Both the position numbers and the translations under genes were made by a program. Shown piece by piece: positions 1 through 6,976 of a stretch of 40,590 nt of DNA. The notes beneath the pieces were generated by a model, which saw only the letters and a list, made by a program, of their open reading frames with translations, made no database searches and was not told where the DNA came from. Source of the DNA: Candidatus Methylomirabilota bacterium (GTDB lineage: Bacteria; Methylomirabilota; Methylomirabilia; Methylomirabilales; CSP1-5); assembly GCA_019456075.1 (NCBI GenBank), contig VRUN01000009.1, positions 1-40,590 of the forward strand, given 5' to 3'. The first letter of the stretch is position 1. The number at the start of each line of letters is the position of its first letter.

Positions 1-111
1 CTGGAAACCGGCAAGGGGGAATTTGCCTTTGCTATCGCCCTTGGCTTGATCCTCATCCTCCTCGCTCTGATGACCAACATCAGCCTCCGACTGCTGGTCC
101 CAAGAGGGTAA
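1..111 (+). CDS. ABC transporter permease, C-terminal end (partial; tungstate-type)
   Basis: An open frame runs from the first base of the window to TAA at 109-111 and encodes 36 residues. They form the tail of a membrane protein: a hydrophobic helix (about residues 8-25, rich in Ile, Leu and Ala) followed by a short basic tail ending in PRG. The stop lies 9 bp before the start of a TupC/ModC-like ATPase, the usual permease-ATPase order of tungstate (TupBC) and related anion importers. The transmembrane end is seen directly. The tungstate assignment is inferred from the downstream ATPase, since too little of this protein is present to classify it. Confidence 0.6.
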   Translation: METGKGEFAFAIALGLILILLALMTNISLRLLVPRG

Positions 112-120
112 GGGACATCC

Positions 121-1116
121 ATGCCCTTTGTCTTGCAACACGTGGAAGTGCGATACGGGGACCGAACGGCGCTGACGGTTCAAGACCTCGCCATCAGGCC
201 TGGCTCAATCACCGCCGTCATGGGCCCAAACGGAGCGGGCAAGACCACGTTCCTCAAGATTCTCGCAGGGCTCGTGGATCCCGCGCAGGGGGTGTTGACC
301 TACCGAGGCGAGCCGGTAGCCCCCGACAGTGTCACGCAGCTTCGTCAAAAAGTCTGCCTCGTCCATCAGACCCCGCTCCTGTTCAATACGGCGGTCCACG
401 AGAATGTCGCCTTCGGCCTCAAGGCTCGCCGTTTCCCCAAGGCAGAGATCGAACACGCGGTGTCACAGGCCCTAGACCTGGTAGGCTGTGCGGAGCTCAA
501 GAAACGGAGGGCCCGGGAGCTCTCAGGTGGAGAAGTCAAGCGCGTGGCCATTGCCAGGGCGCTCGTCTTGGACCCAGAGGTCCTCCTCTTGGACGAACCC
601 CTTGCCAACGTGGATCAGACGACAGCCACGACCCTCGAGGAGGTATTTCGGGCGATCAGAGAACGAGGACAGACCTTGATCTTCAGCACCCACGACCCTC
701 GCCTGGCCCACCGACTGGCGCGTGAGGTGGTGGTCCTCATCGATGGTCATCTCTCCCCGTCCCCGTATGAAAACCTTTTTACTGGCCGTCTCCTGACCGA
801 TGGGGAAATGACCTGGTTCGACACCGGCAAGGTTCGCATCGCCGTCCCCCCTGGACTGTCCGACACCGGGCATATCTCCATCGGTTCCGATGAGATCCTG
901 GTGTCGCGACAGCCACTCCAATCGAGCGCCCGTAATGTCCTCCAGGGACGGCTCATCCGGATCGAGGAGCACAGCGAAGGGGTGCTCAACGTTGGGGTGG
1001 AGGCGGGTGAGCCCTTCACGGTCCGCTTGACACAGCAGTCTTTCCAGGACCTCGGGCTGAGCATTGGCGCCCCGGTCTACCTCACCTTCAAGAGCACCGC
1101 CGTCAACCCGCTGTAG
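121..1116 (+). CDS. tupC: Tungstate/molybdate-type ABC transporter ATP-binding protein
   Basis: This 331-aa protein energises import of a small oxyanion through the permease whose end lies just upstream. Residues 1-215 form an ABC ATPase domain, with Walker A GPNGAGKTT (about 35-43), a signature LSGGE followed by VKRVAIARAL, Walker B VLLLDEP and an H-loop STHDP. Residues 220-331 form a separate beta-rich C-terminal domain of the TOBE/Mop type, which in ModC/TupC/CysA proteins binds oxyanions or regulates the ATPase. The ATG follows the permease stop by 9 bp. The nearby moaC supports a tungstate or molybdate role, but sulfate or another anion cannot be excluded from sequence alone. Confidence 0.75.
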   Translation: MPFVLQHVEVRYGDRTALTVQDLAIRPGSITAVMGPNGAGKTTFLKILAGLVDPAQGVLTYRGEPVAPDSVTQLRQKVCLVHQTPLLFNTAVHENVAFGLKARRFPKAEIEHAVSQALDLVGCAELKKRRARELSGGEVKRVAIARALVLDPEVLLLDEPLANVDQTTATTLEEVFRAIRERGQTLIFSTHDPRLAHRLAREVVVLIDGHLSPSPYENLFTGRLLTDGEMTWFDTGKVRIAVPPGLSDTGHISIGSDEILVSRQPLQSSARNVLQGRLIRIEEHSEGVLNVGVEAGEPFTVRLTQQSFQDLGLSIGAPVYLTFKSTAVNPL

Positions 1117-1198
1117 CGTCGCACGATACTTTCGCCTACTTCCACGCCTGTCCGAACTGCTGCGGCACTTTGGTCCGGAGCACGAGCCCGTTTTTTCC

Positions 1199-1227
1199 TT
1201 GACTTTGCTGGATGGTCCCATTAGAAT
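1199..1227 (+). promoter_or_regulatory. Predicted sigma-70 promoter upstream of the DUF465-moaC pair
   Basis: TTGACT (1199-1204) and TAGAAT (1222-1227) are separated by exactly 17 bp, in a locally AT-rich stretch within GC-rich DNA. Transcription would start near 1234, giving a leader of about 155 nt before the ATG at 1389. I looked in that leader for a molybdenum-cofactor or other riboswitch and did not recognise one. Confidence 0.5.
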
Positions 1228-1388
1228 AATAAGTTAGCTAGCAGACCTAAACACCTTAGGGGATATGGTTCTGTTCGGAGTGCTCATCCCACCGACGTAC
1301 GGTTTACCTGCCAGTTCATTTTCCGCATCGTTGTACCTTGCGCAGTCGCATCTCCTCTGGATAACTCCCCACCGAAAGGAGGTTAAAT

Positions 1389-1682
1389 ATGAATGAAACG
1401 GAGGCGCAGCTCTTTGCGCGGCTCAAGAAGGAAGATACCGAATTCCGCCACCTCGCCGAAAAGCACCGAGAGTTTGATTGCAAAATCATGGAATTCGATC
1501 GCATCTACTACCTGACCAGTGATCAGGAGCGCAAGCGCAAAGAGCTGCAAAAGACCAAGCTCAAGATCAAGGACGAAATGTACGCCATCATGCGTCAGCA
1601 TATACAGGCCAAAAATGCAGCGGTTATCCCATCTGGATCCCCTGGGCCGAGCCAGGATGGTGGATATCAGCGAAAAAGCTGA
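1389..1682 (+). CDS. DUF465 (YdcH-like) small coiled-coil protein
   Basis: This 97-aa protein is highly charged. Its first 75 residues have the pattern of the DUF465/YdcH family: a helical hairpin with FRHLAEKHREFD, then a second helix with LTSDQERKRKELQK and KLKIKDEMYAIM. Family members are usually 65-80 aa and of unknown function. The ATG is preceded by AAAGGAGG, a strong ribosome binding site. The last 20 or so residues are low-complexity (Pro, Ser, Gly), extend past the normal family length, and overlap the start of moaC by 68 bases. That tail may simply be tolerated read-on into the next gene. Confidence 0.75.
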   Translation: MNETEAQLFARLKKEDTEFRHLAEKHREFDCKIMEFDRIYYLTSDQERKRKELQKTKLKIKDEMYAIMRQHIQAKNAAVIPSGSPGPSQDGGYQRKS

Positions 1683-2097
1683 TTCCGACCGTGAGGCAAC
1701 AGCCCGAGGCGCCATCCATCTTCAACCGAAAGCCCTCCGGATGATCCTCGATAAATCGATCCCCAAGGGGGATGTGTTGGCCGTGGCCCGCGTCGCCGGG
1801 ATCATGGCCGCCAAGGGAGTCGATCGCCTCATCCCGCTTTGCCACCCCCTGCTCATCACCTCGGCAGAGGTCACGTTCAGCTCCCACGCCAAACGGGGGA
1901 CGATCGAGATCGAGTCCCGGGTCAAAGTGCATGGCAAGACCGGAGCCGAAATGGAGGCGCTCACCGCCGTCTCGGTGGCCGCCCTGACGATCTACGACAT
2001 GTGTAAGGCGGTGGACAAAGGCATGACCATCGAGAACATCCGGCTCGTCACCAAACGCGGGGGACGGAGAGGGGATTACCGTCGCCCCGGTGAATAG
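1615..2097 (+). CDS. moaC: Cyclic pyranopterin monophosphate synthase MoaC
   Basis: MoaC works with MoaA in the first step of molybdenum/tungsten cofactor synthesis, converting GTP-derived 3',8-cyclo-7,8-dihydro-GTP to cyclic pyranopterin monophosphate. The 160-aa product has the typical family length. Recognisable blocks are LSHLDPLGRARMVDIS (4-19), KGDVLAVARVAGIMAAK, LIPLCHPL with His77, KTGAEMEALTAVSVAALT and YDMCKAVDK with Asp128. I chose the ATG at 1615 because the family N-terminus begins just before the LSHLD block; the next ATG (1657) would remove it. This places the start inside the DUF465 gene in another frame, with only a weak ribosome binding site, so translation may be coupled. 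Confidence 0.9.
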   Translation: MQRLSHLDPLGRARMVDISEKADSDREATARGAIHLQPKALRMILDKSIPKGDVLAVARVAGIMAAKGVDRLIPLCHPLLITSAEVTFSSHAKRGTIEIESRVKVHGKTGAEMEALTAVSVAALTIYDMCKAVDKGMTIENIRLVTKRGGRRGDYRRPGE

Positions 2098-2142
2098 GAC
2101 TGACCCGCTGCCCGTCGAGGTTCTTCGCGCCAAAGGCACCAG

Positions 2143-3291
2143 ATGATGACCAGCTCAACCCAGGCCCTTTTCTTCTATACCCCAAAGTATCAGGACTTTG
2201 ACTACGGCTCCACTCACCCGATGAAGACCCGCCGCCTGAAGCTCACCCATGACCTGATCCAGGCTTACGGCCTCCTCCATCCTAATCATGTCCGCCTGGC
2301 AGACGTCCCGGCTGCTGCCGACGAAGACCTCCTCCGCATTCATACGAAAGAGTATCTGGATGTGCTGCGGGAAGCGGATGAAGGGCTTCCGCCAACCCAC
2401 TCCCGGCAATTCGGCCTCGGTCCGGGAGATTGCCCTATCTTCCCCGGTCTTTTCACATATTCGGCGTTGCTCACGGGTGCCTCGTTGGAAGCGGCTCGGC
2501 ACTTGGCCTCCGGGGAGATTCCCCGGGCCTTCAATATCGCCGGAGGTCTACACCACGCCGCATCCAATCGCGCCTCGGGCTTTTGCTACATCAACGACGC
2601 CGCCGTGGCCATCAGCTTCCTGGTCGACCAGGGACTCCGGGTGGCCTATGTGGATATTGATGCCCATCACGGGGACGGGGTCCAAGCCGCCTTCTACGAT
2701 TCGGAACAGGTGCTGACTATTTCACTCCACGAAACGGGACTCACGCTCTTCCCCGGCACCGGCTTCCCCGAAGAGATTGGAACCGGGAAAGGGGAGGGAT
2801 ATTCGGTGAACGTTCCCCTCGCGCCGGAGACCGATGACGACATCTTCATCTGGGCCTTCGAGGAGACGGTTCCGCCTCTGCTGGAGGCGTTTCGCCCTGA
2901 TGCGATCGTGACTCAGTTGGGGATCGATGGCCACCGAAGCGATCCCCTGTCCAACCTGCGACTGACGATGCGGGGCTTCCTCCGGGCTGTCACGCTGTTC
3001 GAGCATAGCCCTGCCCGCTGGCTCGCGCTGGGAGGGGGGGGGTATAACCTCGGGAATGTCCCCCGAGCCTGGACCGCAGTCTGGGCCCGCATGGCAGGCA
3101 TCGAGATCGATCCGGAACTCCCACCCGCGTTTCTGTCGCCGTTTCGGACCGAGGGGTGCACAGAGACCTCCCTCACCGATCCGCCGTACCAGACCGAAGG
3201 CGCGCGGAAAGAGGAAGCATGGGGCTATGCCCGAACCCAGGTGAAACACGTTCACGAGCTCATCTTTCCGCGCTTAGGGATCCAAGGTTGA
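2143..3291 (+). CDS. acuC: Histone deacetylase superfamily protein (AcuC-like)
   Basis: This 382-aa protein is a zinc-dependent deacetylase of the arginase/HDAC fold, of the kind that in Bacillus (AcuC) removes acetyl groups from acetyl-CoA synthetase. Catalytic motifs are intact: GGLHHAASNRASGFCYIND (paired His, active-site loop), DIDAHHGDGVQ (zinc ligands), a later Asp-containing block QLGIDGHRSDPL, and LGGGGYN near the end. The N-terminus has the expected HPMKTRRL block. Its natural substrate is unknown, and acetoin or acetate use is suggested only by homology. It follows moaC by 45 bp in the same direction and could share its transcript. Confidence 0.85.
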   Translation: MMTSSTQALFFYTPKYQDFDYGSTHPMKTRRLKLTHDLIQAYGLLHPNHVRLADVPAAADEDLLRIHTKEYLDVLREADEGLPPTHSRQFGLGPGDCPIFPGLFTYSALLTGASLEAARHLASGEIPRAFNIAGGLHHAASNRASGFCYINDAAVAISFLVDQGLRVAYVDIDAHHGDGVQAAFYDSEQVLTISLHETGLTLFPGTGFPEEIGTGKGEGYSVNVPLAPETDDDIFIWAFEETVPPLLEAFRPDAIVTQLGIDGHRSDPLSNLRLTMRGFLRAVTLFEHSPARWLALGGGGYNLGNVPRAWTAVWARMAGIEIDPELPPAFLSPFRTEGCTETSLTDPPYQTEGARKEEAWGYARTQVKHVHELIFPRLGIQG

Positions 3292-3379
3292 ACACACAAA
3301 GGAGGAAAGGATGGGGCCTTGAGCATTGACCAGAGCTCTCAGGATCGAAGATGCACCGGTAAGGATCAAGGAGGAAGTC

Positions 3380-3682
3380 ATGACCTTGCAAGATAAAATC
3401 TTGACGTGTGTGGAGTGTGGAAAAGAATTTGCCTTTACGGCCGGGGAACAGGAGTTCTTCGCGCAAAAGGGATTCACCAACGAGCCAAAACGGTGCAAGA
3501 GCTGTAAGGCAATGCGGAGGGGGGGTGGGCTCAGCGCCGGACCGAGGGAGATCTTCGAGGCCGTCTGCTCTCAGTGCGGCCAGCCGACGACCGTTCCCTT
3601 CCGGCCGGTGCCAGACCGCCCAGTATTTTGCAGGCCGTGCTACCAAGCCCGGCGCGCGGGGGCCGTACAGGAAATCTCGTAG
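3380..3682 (+). CDS. Zinc-ribbon protein with two Cys4 modules
   Basis: This 100-aa cytoplasmic protein has two zinc-binding modules. The first (about residues 10-47) has CVECGKEF followed by CKSCK. The second (about 65-90) has CSQCGQP, a VPFRPVPDRPVFC stretch and CRPCY, the CxxC/RPVxCxxC module also found at the ends of some DEAD-box helicases and stand-alone bacterial zinc ribbons of unknown role. I chose the ATG at 3380 because GGAGGAAG lies 3 bp upstream and the protein then begins with the first ribbon; the longer frame from 3326 has no such support. The stop codon TAG is the first three bases of the structured RNA that follows. Confidence 0.8.
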   Translation: MTLQDKILTCVECGKEFAFTAGEQEFFAQKGFTNEPKRCKSCKAMRRGGGLSAGPREIFEAVCSQCGQPTTVPFRPVPDRPVFCRPCYQARRAGAVQEIS

Positions 3683-3864
3683 TGCCGTTCCAGTCATTGC
3701 CCCGAACACGGGGAAGGCCCGCTCTAACCGAGGAGCGGGCCAAGGAAGCCAACAAGCCTGGCCTTAGCCTAGCCACACCTCTGTAATGGGTGAGCAAAGT
3801 TGGAACGGTACTAGCCGGACCGAGAAGCCCATACAAAAGCCACCTTTGGGTGGCTTTTGTTTTT
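3680..3864 (+). ncRNA. Predicted structured RNA of unknown class with intrinsic terminator
   Basis: A 13-bp closing stem pairs 3680-3692 (TAGTGCCGTTCCA) with 3801-3813 (TGGAACGGTACTA), with one G-U. A second stem pairs 3695-3700 with 3783-3788 (CATTGC/GTAATG). Inside are three hairpins: CCCCG-AACA-CGGGG (3700-3713), a 9-bp stem GGCCCGCTC/GAGCGGGCC (3716-3724 with 3733-3741), and AAGG...CCA/TGG...CCTT (3742-3765). A terminator follows at 3833-3864. The asymmetric internal loop 3789-3800 is purine-rich. It matches no tRNA, tmRNA, SRP, RNase P or riboswitch consensus that I could recall. It could be a stand-alone sRNA or the structured 3' end of the zinc-ribbon mRNA. The selA promoter lies downstream, so it is not an obvious selA leader. 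Confidence 0.5.
3833..3864 (+). terminator. Rho-independent terminator
   Basis: Perfect 12-bp inverted repeat ACAAAAGCCACC (3833-3844) and GGTGGCTTTTGT (3849-3860) with a 4-nt loop, followed by TTTT (3861-3864). It closes the zinc-ribbon/structured RNA transcript before the selA promoter. Confidence 0.85.
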
Positions 3865-3881
3865 ACGGTCCGCGCGCCAAT

Positions 3882-3910
3882 TTGCATTGCAAGAGACCGG
3901 AAAGTATAGT
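3882..3910 (+). promoter_or_regulatory. Predicted sigma-70 promoter of selA
   Basis: TTGCAT (3882-3887) and TATAGT (3905-3910) are 17 bp apart, directly after the terminator. A start near 3917 leaves a leader of about 36 nt with AAGAGG upstream of the selA ATG at 3953. Confidence 0.6.
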
Positions 3911-3952
3911 ATATAAAGAGATTAATGACGTCTCCCGACGAAGAGGCCTACC

Positions 3953-5389
3953 ATGGCTACCCGAGAGCAGCATCCGGGTCTCCTCCTCCGCCAAATCCCC
4001 GCCGTCGATGAAGTCCTCCAAGAGCCGGTCGTCCAGCGGCTCCTTGAGGCACACCCCCGGTGGGTGGTAGTCGAGGCGGTCCGGGAGACCCTTGAGGAGC
4101 GCCGGCAGCACGTGCTGGCCCTCCTTCGCGAGGGGACGGAGGCCTCCGTCCCCGATCTCGCCACCCTCATCGAGCAGGTCCGCATCAAGGTCCTGGACCG
4201 GGCGCGCCCGAGCCTGCGCCGAGTCATCAATGCCACCGGGGTCATCCTCCACACGAACCTGGGTCGAGCGCCTCTTTCCCCCGAGGCCCAAGCCCGCCTG
4301 CAAGAGGTCGCACAGCACTACTCGACCCTGGAATTCGAACTCCGGGAAGGGACCCGGGGCTCTCGCCAGGTGCACGTCGAGGGGCTCCTGACCCGCCTCA
4401 CGGGGGCCGAAGCGGCCCTGGCGGTGAACAACAACGCCGCCGCAGTCCTTTTGAGCATCAATACGATGGCCGAAGGTCGAGAGGTGGTCGTCTCCCGGGG
4501 AGAGTTGATAGAGATCGGCGGTTCCTTCCGGATCCCGGATGTCATGCGAAAGGGAGGCGGGATCCTCAGGGAGGTGGGGACCACCAACCGGACCCACCTC
4601 AAAGACTACGAAGCGGCGATTGGCGACGGGACGGCCCTTCTCCTGAAGGTTCACCCGAGTAACTTTCAGATGGTCGGCTTCACCAGCGAGGTCTCCCTGA
4701 CGGACCTCGTGGGTTTGGGCCGGCGGCGGGGCGTCCCCGTAATGATGGACGCAGGAAGCGGCGCCCTCACGGATTTCACCCCCTTCGGCCTCAAGGGGGA
4801 ACCGACAGTCCAGGAAACCCTGAGGAGCGGGGTGGATCTGGTCACCTTCAGTGGGGACAAGCTGCTGGGAGGACCCCAGGCAGGGTTAGTCGTAGGGGGG
4901 AAGGTTTTGATCGAGCGCCTCCGGAAGAACGCGCTGGCGCGCGCCGTTCGCATTGACAAGCTCTCTCTCGCCGCTCTCGAGGCCACCCTCCGAGGCTATC
5001 TGGAAGGGGAGAAAGGGGTCGGCACGATTCCCGCCGTGGCGATGATCACCTGCTCGCTCGCAGAGATCCGGCAGCGAGCAGAGCGCGTGCAAGCTGGCTT
5101 GCAAGAGCAGGCACATTCATCGATCCAGGTGGGTATAGAGGAGCACCGGTCGGAAGTGGGAGGGGGGGCGCTTCCCGCTGAGAGCCTCGCGACCTATTGT
5201 GTCACGCTTCACTCACCGCGGGTCTCCCCCCATCGACTGGAGGCGGCGCTGCGCGGTGCAGATCCAGCGGTGGTGGGGCGGATCAAAGGAGAGAAGGTCC
5301 TCCTCGATCTCAGGACCGTCCGGGAGGAAGAGGTGACGCTTTTGATCGAGGCCGTCGGCCCAATCCTTGCAAGCGAGATCGGCTCATGA
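3953..5389 (+). CDS. selA: L-seryl-tRNA(Sec) selenium transferase SelA
   Basis: SelA is the PLP-dependent enzyme that converts seryl-tRNA(Sec) to selenocysteyl-tRNA(Sec) using selenophosphate. At 478 aa it has the full family length. It shows an N-terminal helical tRNA-binding part (1-85), RVINATGVILHTNLGRAPLS (90-109), a substrate and PLP pocket with AVNNNAAAVLL and MMDAGSGA, and the PLP lysine Lys303 in TFSGDKLLGGPQAG. Its own promoter and terminator-bounded start suggest independent expression. selB, selD and tRNA-Sec are not in the window, and I found no selC-like tRNA in the flanks. Its presence means some UGA codons in this genome encode selenocysteine. Confidence 0.95.
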   Translation: MATREQHPGLLLRQIPAVDEVLQEPVVQRLLEAHPRWVVVEAVRETLEERRQHVLALLREGTEASVPDLATLIEQVRIKVLDRARPSLRRVINATGVILHTNLGRAPLSPEAQARLQEVAQHYSTLEFELREGTRGSRQVHVEGLLTRLTGAEAALAVNNNAAAVLLSINTMAEGREVVVSRGELIEIGGSFRIPDVMRKGGGILREVGTTNRTHLKDYEAAIGDGTALLLKVHPSNFQMVGFTSEVSLTDLVGLGRRRGVPVMMDAGSGALTDFTPFGLKGEPTVQETLRSGVDLVTFSGDKLLGGPQAGLVVGGKVLIERLRKNALARAVRIDKLSLAALEATLRGYLEGEKGVGTIPAVAMITCSLAEIRQRAERVQAGLQEQAHSSIQVGIEEHRSEVGGGALPAESLATYCVTLHSPRVSPHRLEAALRGADPAVVGRIKGEKVLLDLRTVREEEVTLLIEAVGPILASEIGS

Positions 5390-6177
5390 GTGAGTCACCC
5401 TCCGGTCCCGACCATTCTTCTCCGAGCCGCGACGAGGCCATCAGTCTCGCCCAATCGGAAAAGACCGAGCCCCGGCTCCTCGAGGACCTTCCCAATAAGT
5501 TCCCCGTCGACGAGGAGCTCTGGACGCTCCTCCTGGCAAATACTCAGACGCCCCTCGGCGCCTCTGTCTATATGGCGGAGCGGGCGCCGGCTTCCGTGGC
5601 GGCGCAACTCCTGGAGGATCGGGTCTTCCTCTTCCACAACCCCGTCGTCGGCCAAGCTCTTCTCAAGAACCCTACCTTGACTGAGCCGGACCGGCGGAAG
5701 CTGCACTGGATTCTGCAGGAGACCACGAAGGAAGAGCGAGAGCGAAAGAAAACCCTCCTCCAATTGATCAGGGAGATGAGCGTCGGGCAGAAGCTGACGC
5801 TGGCGAAGAAGGGAAATAAGGACGCCCGCCTGATCCTGGTCAAGGACCACAATGAGATAATCGCCCTCGAGGTGGTGAACGGTCCACGGATTTCCGATGA
5901 CGAGGTTCTTGCGATCGCGCAAATGCGAGAGGTTTCCGATAAGGTCCTCAGGGCGATCGCCAACATCAGGCGCTTCCGGACGAATAAGTATGTCGTCGCG
6001 AGTCTCCTCCACAACCCCAAAACCCCCGTCGGGGTGTCGCTAGGCCTCGGGCTCCCGAATCTCACGGATCGGGACCTCGCCCGTTTGGCCAGGGATCGCA
6101 ACATCCCCGCCGCAGTTTCCAGGGCGGCCCAACAGATCCTGGAGCGCCGCGCGAAGGGTCCGGTGAAGAAACAGTAG
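5386..6177 (+). CDS. Conserved hypothetical helical-repeat protein
   Basis: The ATG at 5386 overlaps the selA stop by 4 bp (ATGA), which decides the start; the longer frame beginning at 5197 lies inside selA. The 263-aa product is all-alpha and charged, with no signal peptide or membrane segment. Short motifs recur, for example NPVVGQALLKNP, LVKDHNE, ALEVVNGPRISDDEVLAIA and LLHNPKTPVGVSLGL, giving a HEAT-like series of helical repeats. I recall a similar family in deltaproteobacterial genomes (MSVGQKLTLAKKGNKDARLIL-type core), whose function is unknown. Coupling to selA suggests co-expression but does not prove a role in selenium metabolism. Confidence 0.75.
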   Translation: MSESPSGPDHSSPSRDEAISLAQSEKTEPRLLEDLPNKFPVDEELWTLLLANTQTPLGASVYMAERAPASVAAQLLEDRVFLFHNPVVGQALLKNPTLTEPDRRKLHWILQETTKEERERKKTLLQLIREMSVGQKLTLAKKGNKDARLILVKDHNEIIALEVVNGPRISDDEVLAIAQMREVSDKVLRAIANIRRFRTNKYVVASLLHNPKTPVGVSLGLGLPNLTDRDLARLARDRNIPAAVSRAAQQILERRAKGPVKKQ

Positions 6178-6188
6178 CGAGGATTACA

Positions 6189-6204
6189 CTCGAGACGTCT
6201 CGAG
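6189..6204. repeat. 16-bp perfect palindrome upstream of tmk
   Basis: CTCGAGACGTCTCGAG is a perfect palindrome in the 50-bp gap between the hypothetical gene and tmk. It could be a protein binding site or a small hairpin. It has no T-tract, so it is not a standard terminator. Confidence 0.5.
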
Positions 6205-6227
6205 GACCACCATTTCCCCAACGCCTT

Positions 6228-6920
6228 GTGTCACCCTCCATGAAGAACGGCCTCCTCATAGTATTCGAAGGCATTGACGGATCGGGGAAGGCAACCCAGG
6301 CCCACCTCCTCCGTGAGTACCTGAGCGAACGAAATGTCGCGTGTTCCCTATTTAGCTTCCCTTGCTACGACGGACTCTATGGCCGTCTTGTTGCACGATA
6401 CCTCAATGGAGAATTCGGCGATGTATTCGAGGTGAGTCCGCACCTTGCCTCTCTTTCGTATGCTGGAGATCGCTTAGAGCATCGTGACCTTCTCAGGGAA
6501 AGGCTGAGGGCAGGGGAGATCGTTTTGGTCGACCGATATGTGGCGTCAAATATGGCGCACCAGGGAGCGAAACTTCCAGTTGAGCAGAGAGCCGACTTTG
6601 TCAGTTGGATTGAGGAACTCGAATATACGGTACACGGGGCTCCACGAGAGAATCTCGTGTTTTATTGCAGGATTCCCGTCAGCATAGCGCAGCAACTGGT
6701 TGACAAAAAAGACACGCGCCGGTATACAGCAGATAGGCGCGACATTCACGAGAAGAACGCGGCATACCTTCAAAATGTATGCTCCCAGTACGAATGGTTG
6801 GCCCAGAGGTATGATCACTGGGAAAGCATTGAGGCCGTGAATGGAGAAGGGCAACTTCGCAGTCCAGAGACTGTCCATAAGGAAATTGTGCATCGCTTCG
6901 AGAGGCGGTTCCCGCTGTGA
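6228..6920 (+). CDS. tmk: Thymidylate kinase (dTMP kinase), atypical subtype
   Basis: This enzyme phosphorylates dTMP to dTDP for DNA synthesis. The 230-aa protein has a P-loop FEGIDGSGKATQ (13-24), DRYVASNMAHQGAK near residue 100 (the DRY/H motif contacting the nucleotide), and a LID-like segment DKKDTRRYTADRRDIHE. The GTG at 6228 or the ATG at 6240 may start it; the P-loop is complete either way. The P-loop has GKAT where most bacterial Tmk proteins have GKST or GKTT, and base composition is visibly more AT-rich than in neighbouring genes. Position before holB is the classic bacterial tmk site, so this looks like a foreign version occupying the native slot. Confidence 0.85.
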   Translation: MSPSMKNGLLIVFEGIDGSGKATQAHLLREYLSERNVACSLFSFPCYDGLYGRLVARYLNGEFGDVFEVSPHLASLSYAGDRLEHRDLLRERLRAGEIVLVDRYVASNMAHQGAKLPVEQRADFVSWIEELEYTVHGAPRENLVFYCRIPVSIAQQLVDKKDTRRYTADRRDIHEKNAAYLQNVCSQYEWLAQRYDHWESIEAVNGEGQLRSPETVHKEIVHRFERRFPL

Positions 6921-6976
6921 GCCCATGGCCGATACGGCAGGAGCTGCTCAGACCCAGCTTTGCGGAATGAAAACCA

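Noticed and set aside
1234-1388. A molybdenum-cofactor riboswitch in the 155-nt leader before DUF465-moaC
   Set aside because: I did not find its conserved stems or core sequence, and only weak short hairpins are visible.
3728-3745. SAH riboswitch resemblance (CCGAGGAGCG)
   Set aside because: Only the ten-base string matches. The pairing partner is a simple local hairpin, and no SAH or methionine-cycle gene follows.
3683-3950. A tRNA-Sec gene beside selA
   Set aside because: There is no T-arm TTCGA, no long acceptor stem and no TCA anticodon loop in the right setting.
3863-4654. A 263-codon minus-strand frame across the selA start
   Set aside because: It is antisense to selA, which has clear family motifs. 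Its translation is low-complexity.
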